64,000 nucleotides of DNA from the NCBI RefSeq assembly GCF_018130615.1, contig NZ_JAFCKB010000011.1, forward strand, positions 62,001 to 126,000, read 5' to 3'. This DNA comes from Bradyrhizobium manausense (lineage in GTDB: Bacteria > Pseudomonadota > Alphaproteobacteria > Rhizobiales > Xanthobacteraceae). The translations under genes were made by a program, and so were the position numbers. Below are positions 37,678 to 46,989 of this stretch, piece after piece. The notes beneath the pieces are model-generated. The model was not told the DNA's origin. It worked only from the letters and a program-made list of their open reading frames with translations, and did not search any database. Numbering within the stretch: position 1 is the stretch's first letter; each line of letters begins with the position of its first letter.

Positions 37678-39330
37678 GGCTCTGACTCACTTTTGATGCA
37701 GTTCGAGGGATGTCTGGCGTTTTGATTGGAGGAGAATCAGCGCCATGCAGCAAGCACTCCACCGCTCCAGTCTGGTGCCGCGTGGGTTTGTTGTAGAGAG
37801 TGCGTGCTACGAGGGTGATAAGGCCGTCATCACGGTCCGGGCGTCCGGAAGTTTCGGCCTGTGTCCATCGTGCGGAACGGTTTCCCGACGTGTCCACAGC
37901 CACTATCGGCGCCGTGTGACCGATCTGCCGCTTTCGGAGCGGATCGTACAGCTCGTGGTGATCGCCCGCCGCTTCCGCTGCGACGCCGTCCTGTGCGGGC
38001 GCCAGATCTTCACTGAGCGTTTTTCCGACGGGATATTGGCTCCATCGGCGCGACGCACGGCGAGGCTGGACTCGCTCGTTCATCACCTTGGTCTGGCGCT
38101 TGGCGGTCGACCGGCGGCAGGCTTCGCAAAACGGCTGATGTTGCCGGTGAGTAAGGATACGCTCCTGCGCGTGGTACGACGCCGCCACCGTCCACCGGCT
38201 GACCCGCTCAAGGTTATCGGCATCGATGATTGGGCCTGGCGACGCAATCACCGATACGCCAGCATCATCTGCAACTTGGAAAGGCGCCGGGTAGTCACTT
38301 TGTTGCCGGATCGTGAGCCCGCGACCGCCCAAGCCTGGCTGGCCGCTCATCCCACGATCACGGTCGTCGCTCGCGATCGTGGCGGGAGATATGGCGAAGC
38401 AACAGCAAAGGCCCTGCCGCACGCCGTGCAGGTCGCCGACCGTTGGCATTTGATGGAGAACGCCAGTCGGGCCTTCCTTGATGCCGTCCGCAAATCGATG
38501 CGCCAGATACGCACCGTCATCGGCGCGACCACGATTGATCCCAAGCTGCTAACAGCCGCCGAACGCCTCCAGTATGAGGGCTATCTGCGGCGCGAGGAGA
38601 CCAATGCGGTCATCCTGGCTCTGTCGAAGAACGGCATACCGATAAAGCAGATCGTACGGCAGACCGGGCATAGCCGGAAGCTGGTGCGACAAGTGATCCG
38701 TGGCGAACGCCAGGATGTCTTCCGGACCCGGCAGAGCTCGCTCGATCAGCACCTGCCATGGCTCGACGATCAATGGGCTGCCGGTTGCCGAAACGGGCTG
38801 AACTCTGGCGCCACCTAAAGGCGCGTGGCTACCGAGGCTCCCTTCGTGTCGTCGGCGAATGGGCAACACGCAGACGGCGGGCCGAAAAGACCGACGCGCG
38901 AAACCTTCAAAGGATTCCGTCGGCCAGAACCATTGCGCGCCTTATGACCATCGGCCGAGACTTGCTCACGAAAGCGGAGACCGTCACGGTCGTGGCCATC
39001 GAAGCTGGCGTACCAACCCTGGTCGAGGCACGCGAAATCATCGCCGAATTCCACCTGATGATCCGACGCAAGACCGAGACGGGCCTCACCCCATGGATCG
39101 AGCGCGCTCGCGCCAGTCTCGTCGCCTCGTTCGCGAGCGGCGTCGTCAGGGATGAGGCGGCGGTACGGGCGGCAATCACTTCACCATGGTCTAACGGACA
39201 GACCGAAGGTCAGATCACGCGCCTCAAGCTCGTTCGACGTCAAATGTACGGCCGCGGCAAAATCGACCTGCTTCAAGCCAGACTAATCGGTGCCGAATAG
39301 TCGGCGCTGCACCAAACTTGCGTCAGAGCC
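37678..39330 (+). mobile_element. ISL3-family insertion sequence
   Basis: The ends are GGCTCTGACTCA at 37678 and, read inward from 39330, GGCTCTGACGCA. The enclosed 1653 bp code for one ISL3 transposase. No 8-bp target duplication is seen (GCAAATTT on the left, AATATTGC on the right), which suggests a rearrangement after insertion. Confidence 0.75.
37745..39300 (+). pseudogene. ISL3-family transposase, frameshifted
   Basis: The first frame (37745-38818) carries the zinc-ribbon CPSCGTVSRRVHSHYRR, the DDE start IGIDDWAWRRNHRY and ADRWHLMENASRAF. The second frame (from about 38758) continues with RAELWRHLKARGYRGSLRVVGEW and ends in SPWSNGQTEGQITRLKL, which holds the catalytic Glu. The switch lies near 38795-38800 in GCCGAAACGGGCTG. 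One base would restore about 515 residues. Confidence 0.85.
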
Positions 39331-39381
39331 AATATTGCAAGCCGAAACACAGCCCACCTCGCGATTTTCGTTCCCCCACCA

Positions 39382-40158
39382 TCACATCCCGCGTACGAGC
39401 ACGAGCGCGCCTAACAGGATGAGGGCCACACCAGTCGCGTGGCTCAGCCATCGGCCGAGCGGCAGCAATTTCTCGCAGGCGACGTAGAGCGCAATGCCGA
39501 TGATCCAGACGAGATTCATCACGCCGCTGACGAACAGTAATGCCATCAGAAACCAGCAACAGCCGACGCAATAGCTGCCGTGACGCAATCCCATGCCGAA
39601 CGCTCCCGCAGGGCCGGGCCGCCAGTGACTGCTCAAGAACAGCAGCGGGCTTTGACAATAGCGGAGACAGGCGCGCTTGAGCGGTGTGAACTGATAGAGT
39701 CCGGCAGCAAGCAGAATGACACCCCCCAACACGGAACTGGTACTGGCCATCGCCATCGACAGAAGTCCCAAGCGCTCGAGCGCCCATTGCGCAAGGACGG
39801 CGACGAGACTGAAGCCGGCCCATGTCAGAAGATAGCCAACAAGAAAGACCCAGGCTTCGGTCGCGGCGCCGGACGCATTGTCCTTGCGCTTGACTGCCGC
39901 GTAGAGCAGGACCGCGGGCGCCGCGCTTGGAACCATCATCGCGATCATCATCACCCACCACATCACGAACAGCAGCACAGCATAGACCGGCGTCCATGGC
40001 ATCGGCGCCATGTCGGGCATGTCGGCCATCATTTCGGTATCCATGCCGGCGCCACTGGCCAGATAGGCCCAGGCCAGCGCCACCACCCCTGCCGTCCCGA
40101 CCGCCACGATGAGGCGATCGCGACGGAGCAGGCGTTCAAGCGCCAGGTATCCGATCAT
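39382..40158 (-). CDS. DUF2182 integral membrane protein
   Basis: This 258-residue protein has about six hydrophobic helices (for example VYAVLLFVMWWVMMIAMMVP, WVFLVGYLLTWAGFSLVAVL). A Met/Asp-rich loop (GMDTEMMADMPDMAPMPW) and HGSYCVGCCWFLM suggest metal contacts. DUF2182 proteins are predicted metal-handling membrane proteins and typically sit with DUF1326 genes, as here, 52 bp downstream. The metal and direction of transport are unknown. Confidence 0.82.
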   Translation of the reverse strand: MIGYLALERLLRRDRLIVAVGTAGVVALAWAYLASGAGMDTEMMADMPDMAPMPWTPVYAVLLFVMWWVMMIAMMVPSAAPAVLLYAAVKRKDNASGAATEAWVFLVGYLLTWAGFSLVAVLAQWALERLGLLSMAMASTSSVLGGVILLAAGLYQFTPLKRACLRYCQSPLLFLSSHWRPGPAGAFGMGLRHGSYCVGCCWFLMALLFVSGVMNLVWIIGIALYVACEKLLPLGRWLSHATGVALILLGALVLVRGM

Positions 40159-40210
40159 GGCTGACCCGATCGACGATATGGCCCATCAATGATGCGACTT
40201 TGTTGCACCG

Positions 40211-40843
40211 TCAGGCCGCAACTCCATCGGGCGTCTGAACGACATTGGCCAGCGAGCTGTGCGTGCCCTTCGTTTCGAACTTGATCGCACCGGTGGAGCG
40301 GATGTCGGAAGAAGCAACCTCGGCGCCTCTGTGCTCGAAGCCCTCGGGCATGACGACTTGAATCCGATGCGGCGCACCCGTGACCGGATTCTTGATCGGT
40401 TCGACGTCCGTTTCCAACACGCCCTTGGCAACGAGTTTCGCGACGCGTCCGTTCTTGTCGAAGGCGAATTCGAACGGCACAAAGACCGGATCGTGAATGG
40501 TGGTCACGATCAGGCTGAAGATGTGGAACATCGTGCCCTCGGCCGAATGCTTGCCGGAGAAGATGTTGAAGAGCGCCTGGCGCTGTTCGGGCGTCGCGCG
40601 CTCATCGATGATGGGCTGCATCTTCCCGTTGCCCTCGTGCAGCGCTCCCGGAAAATCGACGGTTGCCGCGAAACAGAGGCCATCGAGCTCGGTACCCTCG
40701 AAATGTCCTTTTGTGATCCGCATGCCGACCAGGCCTTTGCAAAAGCCGTTCGTCGGCGGGGCATTGAAATCGCAGGGGCAGCCAAACGCGCAATTACAAT
40801 TCTTGATCCATTCGCCTTCAAGACGCCAATCCGACGCAGCCAT
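40211..40843 (-). CDS. DUF1326 protein
   Basis: This 210-residue cytosolic protein begins with a Cys-rich motif, IKNCNCAFGCPCDF, a likely metal site, and has no signal peptide. The body is beta-rich. The gene precedes the DUF2182 gene on the same strand, the recurrent pair found in many proteobacteria, so a soluble metal-binding partner to that membrane protein is the likely role. Confidence 0.82.
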   Translation of the reverse strand: MAASDWRLEGEWIKNCNCAFGCPCDFNAPPTNGFCKGLVGMRITKGHFEGTELDGLCFAATVDFPGALHEGNGKMQPIIDERATPEQRQALFNIFSGKHSAEGTMFHIFSLIVTTIHDPVFVPFEFAFDKNGRVAKLVAKGVLETDVEPIKNPVTGAPHRIQVVMPEGFEHRGAEVASSDIRSTGAIKFETKGTHSSLANVVQTPDGVAA

Positions 40844-41303
40844 GACACATCTCCCATTGTGAGAAGGACGAAGCAGCCGCTCGATAATTCCGTTCAGCGT
40901 TTAATTCGTTTATGTCAAAGAAGGCGCGAGCGGGATCGAGATCCGATCAGAAAACCAGCATCGCCGCGGAGTTTGTTTGCGCGCTGCACTGTCCTAACGG
41001 AGGAAACATATCAGTCGCGGCCGAACGCGTATAGTGGTCCCTTGTCTACGGAAATCTCCAAGCGCGCGGGCCGTGGCGTTTCGTTGCGGCGCACCGCGCC
41101 CGCAATTCAAACGAACCGGGAATCGAGCCATCCCGCTTCGCCCTTTGGGCTACGCCGGGACGAGTTTTGCGCGGATGGCTGGGCGGCTATGGCCGCGCTG
41201 AGCTGGATGGTGCGCCAGTCAAACCCCATCATTGGCTCTTTCGGGTTAACTCCCGAATGTCTCTTGTGGGTCTTGGTTGCGTGAAAACGCTTCAGTGCGA
41301 AAA
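40844..41303. other. Intergenic region, no gene supported
   Basis: About 460 bp. Two plus-strand frames of about 70 residues lack ribosome sites and family likeness. It ends at the structured repeat copy 1. Confidence 0.35.
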
Positions 41304-41479
41304 TACCCGCCCCCGAGTCAATGGGAAGAACGGAGGGAAATGCATCAACGAAACATCACCCGACCGACTTTGAAATGCGGCCAGAGGCGGGGCACTAATG
41401 GCTCAAGTATTCCAATTTTCAATGACAGGCGGCAGTCCGTAAGCCTAATCGCCCGCCCACATCAGACCTAGGAGGAATG
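41304..41479 (+). ncRNA. Structured repeat element, copy 1
   Basis: The segment aligns with 59147-59332 over its full length. It could fold with an outer stem CCCGCC/GGCGGG (41306-41311 with about 41387-41392) around an inner ATG/CAT stem, followed by a 14-codon ORF, then a stem GGCGG/CCGCC, ending in AGACCTAGGAGGAATGATG. The copies differ at stem positions while pairing is kept. Folding was done by eye only. It may be a leader RNA or a small RNA. Confidence 0.5.
41398..41442 (+). CDS. 14-codon ORF inside the structured repeat
   Basis: The frame reads MAQVFQFSMTGGSP then TAA. The other copy at 59243 reads MAQVFQFPKMAGGSP. The length change between copies is one codon and the seven first codons are identical in sequence, which suggests selection on the peptide or on the ribosome passing through. 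No strong ribosome site is seen upstream (GAGGCGGGG at 8-16 bp). Confidence 0.35.
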   Translation: MAQVFQFSMTGGSP

Positions 41480-41707
41480 ATGTCTTTGAAAACTAGCACT
41501 GTGGTTGCATCGTTTCAACCTGGAAGACCAGCGCGCTGTGGAAGTTGGGACCGATCGATTTGGGCTTCCACTGTGGGGTCAACAGCGCCGTTTAGACCGG
41601 CGGTCGGGCGCTTCCGCTTCGCCCCCAACCCCGGGCGTCTCGCCGCAATGCCGTAACGGAAGCGAAGGGCTAATTCCGGACTCGTGCACGCGCCGAAAAG
41701 TCTAGGC

Positions 41708-42703
41708 TTATTCGATCACCTCGTCCGCCCGAGAAAGCAGGCTACTCGATATGGATATACTCAAAGCCTTTGCAGTTGCTTGGTTAATGGTCATCTCGAA
41801 TTTTGTCGGCAATTCCACAGGAAGGTCGGCTGGTCGTGCTCCGCGCAAAATACGATCAGCATAGATGGCAGCTCTCCGAAACAGATCAGTCAGGCTAACC
41901 CCGTATGATGCCAATCCGCCGTCCAATACAAAAAGGCGAAACGCGTACACCGTCGGAAGCCGGAGACGGGCAACGCTAGAAACGATAAGACTCTTATTGA
42001 GGCCGTTGAAAATATCCGGCATCACGATCACGCCTCCGCGCGGCAATTCCGCGAAGGCCGCGAGGCATCTAGAAATTTCGTCAGCGCTTTCGACGTAAAG
42101 TGTCTCAAACTTCAGCCCTGAGGCCAAAGCACCGCTTTGGACGGCATTCAGATAGTACGAGCCGCCTCCCGCAGCAGTCTTGGGGTTAATGAGGCAGCCG
42201 ATCGTGGCGAGGTCCGGCACAAGCTCCTTCAATAGTTCGACCCACTTGCCGCCGAGGCTTGGCTCAAGATCGATGAGGCCGGTCATATTGCCTTCCGGTC
42301 TCGCCAAGCTTTTCACAAATCCATTGCTGACCGGATCGGTGACGGCGATGAAGATGACCGGGATGGTGTTCGTTTCATTTGAGATCGCTCTTGCGGCCGC
42401 CGTGGTGTGACACACAATGAGATCCGGCTTCTCGCTTGCGATGGATTTTGCCAAAGCTGCAAATCGAGCTGGGTCCCCGCCAGCCCAGTAAGGACTTATT
42501 TTCAAGGCAGCACTGGCAGTCCAGCCACGCGATGCAAGTTCGTTCTCGAATGCCTGTGCCTGTAGTCGACCTTCGGCATCGTTAGGGGATCGACCAAAAA
42601 GGATATCGATTTGTCGGGGCGATCCTGCACGCTGCGCTATTGCGTAGCGCGAGGACGCTGCTGCCCCCAGAAGACCGACGATGAGCTCCCGCCGCCGCAT
42701 CAA
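41708..42703 (-). CDS. ABC-type substrate-binding protein, PF04392 family
   Basis: This 331-residue exported protein begins MMRRRELIVGLLGAAASSRYA, a Tat-like signal. The periplasmic-binding fold of the ABC_sub_bind (PF04392) type shows as FENELASRGW, IVCHTTAAARAIS, IPVIFIAVTDPVSNGFV and LARPEGNMTGL. The end LLSRADEVIE is typical. No permease or ATPase gene is near, as usual for these abundant rhizobial paralogues. The ligand is unknown. Confidence 0.83.
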   Translation of the reverse strand: MMRRRELIVGLLGAAASSRYAIAQRAGSPRQIDILFGRSPNDAEGRLQAQAFENELASRGWTASAALKISPYWAGGDPARFAALAKSIASEKPDLIVCHTTAAARAISNETNTIPVIFIAVTDPVSNGFVKSLARPEGNMTGLIDLEPSLGGKWVELLKELVPDLATIGCLINPKTAAGGGSYYLNAVQSGALASGLKFETLYVESADEISRCLAAFAELPRGGVIVMPDIFNGLNKSLIVSSVARLRLPTVYAFRLFVLDGGLASYGVSLTDLFRRAAIYADRILRGARPADLPVELPTKFEMTINQATAKALSISISSSLLSRADEVIE

Positions 42704-42876
42704 TCACCTCCGATGCATCTCGAAGTGGCATACCTTAGCACTCAGACGGCCCACCCGAATGGTTGTGCGCCGCAATAGATCGAACAAATGTTCGTTCGAT
42801 AGCCGACATTCACCTCTCGCTGCCGAACGGCGGCCTCGAGCCACAGGCGGACTCATGCACTGCGAATGCGTGTAGG

Positions 42877-43060
42877 CTATTCGATTACCTCATCTGCGCT
42901 CGCAAGCAATGTTGATGGCACAGAGAGCCCGAGCATTTTCGCCGTCTTCAGGCTGATGGCGAGCGTTAGCTTTGTCGGCTGAGGAATAGGAATGTCTTTT
43001 GGCGCAGCTCCGTTTAGAACTTGGCCGACTTCATCCGCCCAATGAACCAGGTAGTAGTCG
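42877..43060 (-). pseudogene. C-terminal remnant of a PF04392 substrate-binding protein
   Basis: The minus-strand frame reads YLVHWADEVGQVLNG, then PIPQPTKLTLAISLKTAKML and LLASADEVIE before TAG, matching the C-terminus of the intact gene 170 bp away and of 54818-55797. The rest of the gene is missing; another small gene runs into it. Confidence 0.75.
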
Positions 43061-43283
43061 TAGTCCGGCGCGGAGCGAGACGAGGCCGTCGGTGAATTTG
43101 ATTTCGATACGGTGCTGCCAATAACATCTGGAAGATTTCCCTGCTGGCCCTGTAACGAGCTGCAGCTCTGCTGCGCTCACTGCCCGTCAACAAAGGGTTG
43201 CCTGACTGGTCAATGACGGCCCATCGCCAAGCACGACCGCACCTCTGTATCGACAGATCAAAGAGATCAAAATCGCGAGCCAT
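43014..43283 (-). CDS. Small hypothetical protein fused into a remnant
   Basis: This 89-residue protein begins MARDFDLFDLSIQRCGRAWRW and has NPLLTGSERSRAAARYRASR, the look of a small rhizobial beta-beta-alpha family. The last 25 residues (RRPRLAPRRTTTTTWFIGR) are read from the overlapping PF04392 remnant in another frame, so the natural C-terminus is probably lost. The longer upstream frame is not needed. Confidence 0.45.
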   Translation of the reverse strand: MARDFDLFDLSIQRCGRAWRWAVIDQSGNPLLTGSERSRAAARYRASREIFQMLLAAPYRNQIHRRPRLAPRRTTTTTWFIGRMKSAKF

Positions 43284-43521
43284 CTGAAACGCCTTCAAAT
43301 GCGCACCTGGAAATAAGCAGGATACATTACAATTTTGACGGAAGAACTTCCGGGGCGGGGTCGAGTTCCCACCCTGCACAGGCATGATGTTAGTTGAAGC
43401 TTAAAACGTTTGAGCTACTCGACGATCTCCGGTAGATATCCCTTTAGAATGCGACTCAATATTTGTATCGCAAATTTCGCGATGCTTCTAAACCGCGACT
43501 TGCCCACCGAAAGTTAGATAG

Positions 43522-44130
43522 ATGTCCCATTCACCTTCGGACAAGATCGCGCTCTTCATCGACGGGGCCAATCTTTACGCGACGGCGAAAACTCTCGGCT
43601 TCGACATCGACTATAAGCGCCTTCTGAAGGAATTTCAGAGCCGCGGGACGCTGCTCCGAGCGTTCTACTACACAGCGGTCATCGAGGATCAGGAGTATTC
43701 CTCGATCCGTCCGCTGATCGACTGGCTCGATTACAACGGCTACACCGTCATCACCAAGGCGACCAAGGAGTTCATCGACGCCTCTGGCCGTCGCAAGGTC
43801 AAGGGCAACATGGACATCGAGCTCGCGGTCGATGCCATGGAGCTCGCCGAGCACATCGACCAGATGGTGCTGTTCTCCGGTGACGGCGACTTCCGCTCGC
43901 TGGTCGAGGCCGTGCAGCGCCGCGGTGTCAGGGTCACGGTGGTCTCCACCATCGCCAGCCAGCCGCCGATGATCGCCGACGAGCTGCGCCGCCAGGCCGA
44001 CGTCTTCACCGACCTCGTCGAGTTGCAGTCCAAGCTTGGCCGCGACCCGTCCGAGCGTCCCGCCCAGCGCGAGCGCGGACACGTGCCTAAATTTTTGCAG
44101 GAACCGAAAGGAAACGATCCCCTCGACTAA
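43522..44130 (+). CDS. NYN-domain (LabA/DUF88) nuclease-like protein
   Basis: This 202-residue protein has a PIN-like NYN fold: IALFIDGANLYATAK (first acidic residue), KGNMDIELAVDAM, and VLFSGDGDFRSLVEAVQRRG with the Asp pair. These residues would coordinate metal in an RNA-cleaving site. A short basic tail (RPAQRERGHVPKFL) follows. The family is widespread in alphaproteobacteria with RNA or regulatory roles. It stands alone among remnants. Confidence 0.82.
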   Translation: MSHSPSDKIALFIDGANLYATAKTLGFDIDYKRLLKEFQSRGTLLRAFYYTAVIEDQEYSSIRPLIDWLDYNGYTVITKATKEFIDASGRRKVKGNMDIELAVDAMELAEHIDQMVLFSGDGDFRSLVEAVQRRGVRVTVVSTIASQPPMIADELRRQADVFTDLVELQSKLGRDPSERPAQRERGHVPKFLQEPKGNDPLD

Positions 44131-44479
44131 ACGAGCAAGGCGGCGTCCACTTCGAGGAATTAAGAGACCACAACATCAAAGACATCCACTTTGCCGGCGA
44201 CCCGCACAGAGCAATTCCCGGCAAAGGCTCGCATCGGTCAAAATACGAAGAAATCAGTTTGACAAATCGGATCCGCTCTGCCGCGATGAGCAGACTTTCG
44301 TCGGACGCGGCGTAACTCCTCAGATGGATTCGGAGGCCGACATCACCAACGGTCAAGAGGAATGGCTGCTGCATTTGATCGTGACGGCCCACGATACAAA
44401 GACAGGCGCTGGCTCTTATTGCGAGGTTACGGCAAGCCCGAGTTGAGCACGGCACACCGCGAATTCGTAGCTCACCACA
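44131..44479. other. Intergenic region without a supported gene
   Basis: About 350 bp. A minus-strand frame (LRSYAASDESLLIAAERIRF) and a plus-strand frame (MDSEADITNGQEEWLLHLIV) overlap; neither has a ribosome site or a recognised family. Confidence 0.3.
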
Positions 44480-45484
44480 TCAATTTCTGACAAATTTTTT
44501 TATGTCGGGTAGCTGCGTGAAGCCGCCGAACACGTTACCCTGTTTATCGGCAGCGACGCCTTCCGGCATTTCCTCGTTCGGATCTGAGATGAAAGCGGTC
44601 ACCTTGCCGTCCCTGACGCTACCGATGCGGATACCCTGCTGGAACGGCGGGTCCACTGTTTCATTCGATTGCGAGTCAGTCACGTAGATCATGTCATCGC
44701 GAATGTAGACCCGGCTCGGGCGACCGAATTGCTTCCACTCTGCCAGGAATTTCCGTCCTGGTCGAAAATCTGGAGGCGGTTGTTCGCCCGGTTGGCGACG
44801 AATAATCGTCCGGCCGAATCCATGGCGAGACTATGGGGTACATCGAATTCCCCCTGTCCCGAACCATGGTGACCCCATGCTTTGATGAATTTTCCGTCTT
44901 TGGAATATTTAACGATACGATCGTTTGTTTTCGGCACCGGGAAATCACCGTGGCCGTCGGCGACAAAGATATCGCCGTTCGGGGCAACAAGAACGTCGGA
45001 CGGACTGTTAAACTCATCGGGCCCGTCACCAGCTATGCCGGACTTGCCGAGCGTCCTCAGCACGCGACCGTCCGGCGCCAACTGCACGACGATGTGCTTC
45101 TTGCCGTCAGTAACCCAAACCGTTCCGTCAAGCGCGGAAAATAGACCGTGCGGCCATTCGAACATCCCGGAGCCAAAACTAGCGACCAGGTGTCCAGAGG
45201 CATCGAATTTCTGAATCGGCGCGAGGTTCGACGCCTCACAGGTCCTTGCCTCGCACCGGTCAAAGACCCAAACACTGGTGCCGTCGCGATCGATGTCAAC
45301 GCCGATGGCCTGCCCCCAGACTCGCCCTTCCGGAAGGCTCGCCCAGCGCTCGACGACATGGTATGGATTAGGAGCGCTATTGGGATCCGCCCCCCTGAGC
45401 CCGTCCCCCGTTCGCTGTAGCGACCGCCAGTACAGCTACGCCGGCTGCAGCAAACAAAAGCATTGCACTTACGCGAGCACCCAT
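44480..45484 (-). pseudogene. NHL-repeat/SMP-30-like secreted protein with two frameshifts
   Basis: The start at 45484 gives a signal peptide (MGARVSAMLLFAAAGVAVLA). The frame breaks at a six-base C run (about 45390-45395). It resumes with HVVERWASLPEGRVWGQAIG and the NHL-type beta-propeller repeats (VWVTDGKKHIVVQLAPDGRV, DIFVADG, LFVANRANNRLQIFDQDGN), breaks again near 44750 (AAATTCC), and finishes with MIYVTDSQSNETVDPPF to the stop. Repairing both gives about 330 residues. Both breaks are single-base changes in short homopolymers, so sequencing error is possible. Confidence 0.75.
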
Positions 45485-45553
45485 TTTCCCTCGCACTGCA
45501 AAAGGCGAGTCCAGCGTGCGCTCTTTTGCTATCTGCCGCAAGCGCCGGCTTTC

Positions 45554-45796
45554 ATGATTTCTCCAACTGCCGCCTTAGCTGATTGCCCTCCTGGCGTCGT
45601 GCAACAAACACTTCAGAGAATGAATGCAAAAGGTCGCCACATTCAGCCCTCCCAAGTGGACTGCAAAAGAAACGGCATGAAGGGCCAAAATGTCATGTTG
45701 ATTTCGGTTGGCAATGACCTAGTTGGCTCATGTTCTGGCCAAGGCGGAAAATCTTCACACGGTCAGCCACAGCGAACGTGCAGCTGGCAACCTTAA
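45554..45796 (+). CDS. Small hypothetical Cys-containing protein
   Basis: This 80-residue frame reads MISPTAALADCPPGVVQQTL... with further Cys at VDCKRNG, GSCSGQGG and RTCSWQP, which could pair in a secreted protein. The ALADC stretch looks like the end of a signal peptide, but the upstream hydrophobic part is poor, so the start is doubtful. The opposite strand also has a frame here. Confidence 0.35.
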   Translation: MISPTAALADCPPGVVQQTLQRMNAKGRHIQPSQVDCKRNGMKGQNVMLISVGNDLVGSCSGQGGKSSHGQPQRTCSWQP

Positions 45797-46125
45797 AGTC
45801 ATTCTCGCAACCTTCGAAGCTGCAACCGCACGAGAGCGGGACCTGTGTCCGGCTATTGTCGTCGGGCGACAATCTCATGTCGCGCTGACCACCCGTAAAT
45901 TTCACAGGAACGAAGGCTGCCCTTCAGGCTTCTGAGTCTCGCTGGCCGCCGCCGGCCGGCCGAGCGGCCCCGGTCTAGCCCCAAGCATCTCCTCCAAGCC
46001 GGGGCCGTCTCTCCGCCCAACGTTGCGGATTAAAGATGCCCCGTCGCTTTGAAGCGGATGGCAAAGAACGATCCGCCACGACAACAGCTGTCGCACTGAT
46101 CGCAGAGACAATCCTCGAGGCGGCC
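45797..46125. other. Intergenic region without a supported gene
   Basis: About 330 bp. Frames are short and overlapping, and nothing family-like was seen. A GC-rich palindromic patch lies at 45950-45975 (GCCGCCGGCCGGCCGAGCGGC). Confidence 0.3.
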
Positions 46126-46338
46126 TTACTTTCGGTCGTCCTCTTTGGTCAAATCCAACAAAAAGTCCTCCAACGCTTGCTTGCCAGCAACCTCCGCTAC
46201 CGTTTTGGACTGCCATCCATCGCTGGTCATCTTGATGCCCAGTGGCTTACTCTTGCGGCGTATTTCCCAACCCCACCGCCCGGGCTGCTCGCCGGTTTGG
46301 CGCGTGACGAAATAATAGTCAGAGGACTTGATTGCCAT
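46126..46338 (-). CDS. Small conserved hypothetical protein
   Basis: This 70-residue protein is MAIKSSDYYFVTRQTGEQPG, then RWGWEIRRKSKPLGIKM and a helical end (VAEVAGKQALEDFLLDL). The alternation of a Trp-rich beta hairpin and one helix is seen in a frequent Bradyrhizobium small-protein family. No function is known. The longer frame from 46416 is not needed. Confidence 0.55.
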   Translation of the reverse strand: MAIKSSDYYFVTRQTGEQPGRWGWEIRRKSKPLGIKMTSDGWQSKTVAEVAGKQALEDFLLDLTKEDDRK

Positions 46339-46723
46339 GGCGCTGACCAGTATCGCAGCGGATGCTGCGGTGCAGCAATGCAATTGGTCGGCCCCTTGTT
46401 CCTCAAACAAGGCCAAGGCAGGGGGAGCATGAGCCAGGCTGCCTTAATTCAGCTTCCGGCGGAGCTTGTCCGCCAGCTCCCGCTGCTCATCCGCGTGCTC
46501 TTTGGCAGCTTTCCGGGCCTCGCCCGGCCGCCGCAAGTGCTTCTAGCACGGATTAGGCCGCCAGCATCGAGGCATCGCCCATGACAAGATCTGCGACGAC
46601 ATCGGTTCGGTTTGTGAGAACCACCCGGATCGACCATGGGAAGGACCGCGCGCCTGCTGCTGCGGAGCCGCCGGCGCGCCCTGCCCGCATTGCAATGTTC
46701 TGATCGACAACGAACCACCTCGG
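46339..46723. other. Intergenic region with a possible gene tail
   Basis: About 385 bp. On the minus strand the frame ending at about 46449 reads EARKAAKEHADEQRELADKL before its stop. This is a plausible charged coiled-coil tail, but an in-frame stop lies 12 codons upstream and only TTG could start it. Confidence 0.3.
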
Positions 46724-46951
46724 ATGCCTCCAGGCATCAGGGCTGACAGCGCTGCGCCAAAGCCATCGCCCGCGGAAACGATCGACCAGAGCTACGACCG
46801 CGCCATGGCCGCGATCGGCGACTATCTCGAGCACAGGATCGACGCCAAGGCCGCGCTCGACGGCCTGATCGCTGTGCTCGACGAGGAGGAGTTGCGTGAG
46901 GCGATCACCGAGGTTCTGGTCGACGCCAAGGTGCATCCCCGGTCGAACTGA
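46724..46951 (+). CDS. Small helical hypothetical protein upstream of DNA ligase
   Basis: This 75-residue acidic, helical protein (SYDRAMAAIGDYLEHRIDAK, LIAVLDEEELREAITEVLVD) is 38 bp upstream of the ligase gene and co-directional, so possibly co-transcribed. No domain is recognised. Confidence 0.5.
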   Translation: MPPGIRADSAAPKPSPAETIDQSYDRAMAAIGDYLEHRIDAKAALDGLIAVLDEEELREAITEVLVDAKVHPRSN

Positions 46952-46989
46952 GACTCGCAATCCGACCTGCCGGCTCCTATCTTCCGCCC

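Noticed and set aside
41277-41471. 64-residue ORF through the structured repeat copy 1
   Set aside because: Not open in copy 2; the conserved frame is the short MAQVFQF one.
41480-41656. ORF starting MSLKTSTVVASF after AGGAGG at the end of repeat copy 1
   Set aside because: A good ribosome site is present, but copy 2 has an immediate stop after the same ATGATG and the sequence is Arg/Pro-rich without family likeness.
44087-44455. 122-residue minus-strand ORF overlapping the NYN gene end
   Set aside because: No ribosome site, no domain; partly antisense to the NYN gene.
45693-45905. 70-residue minus-strand ORF with several Cys
   Set aside because: Antisense to the equally weak 45554-45796 frame; no start signal.
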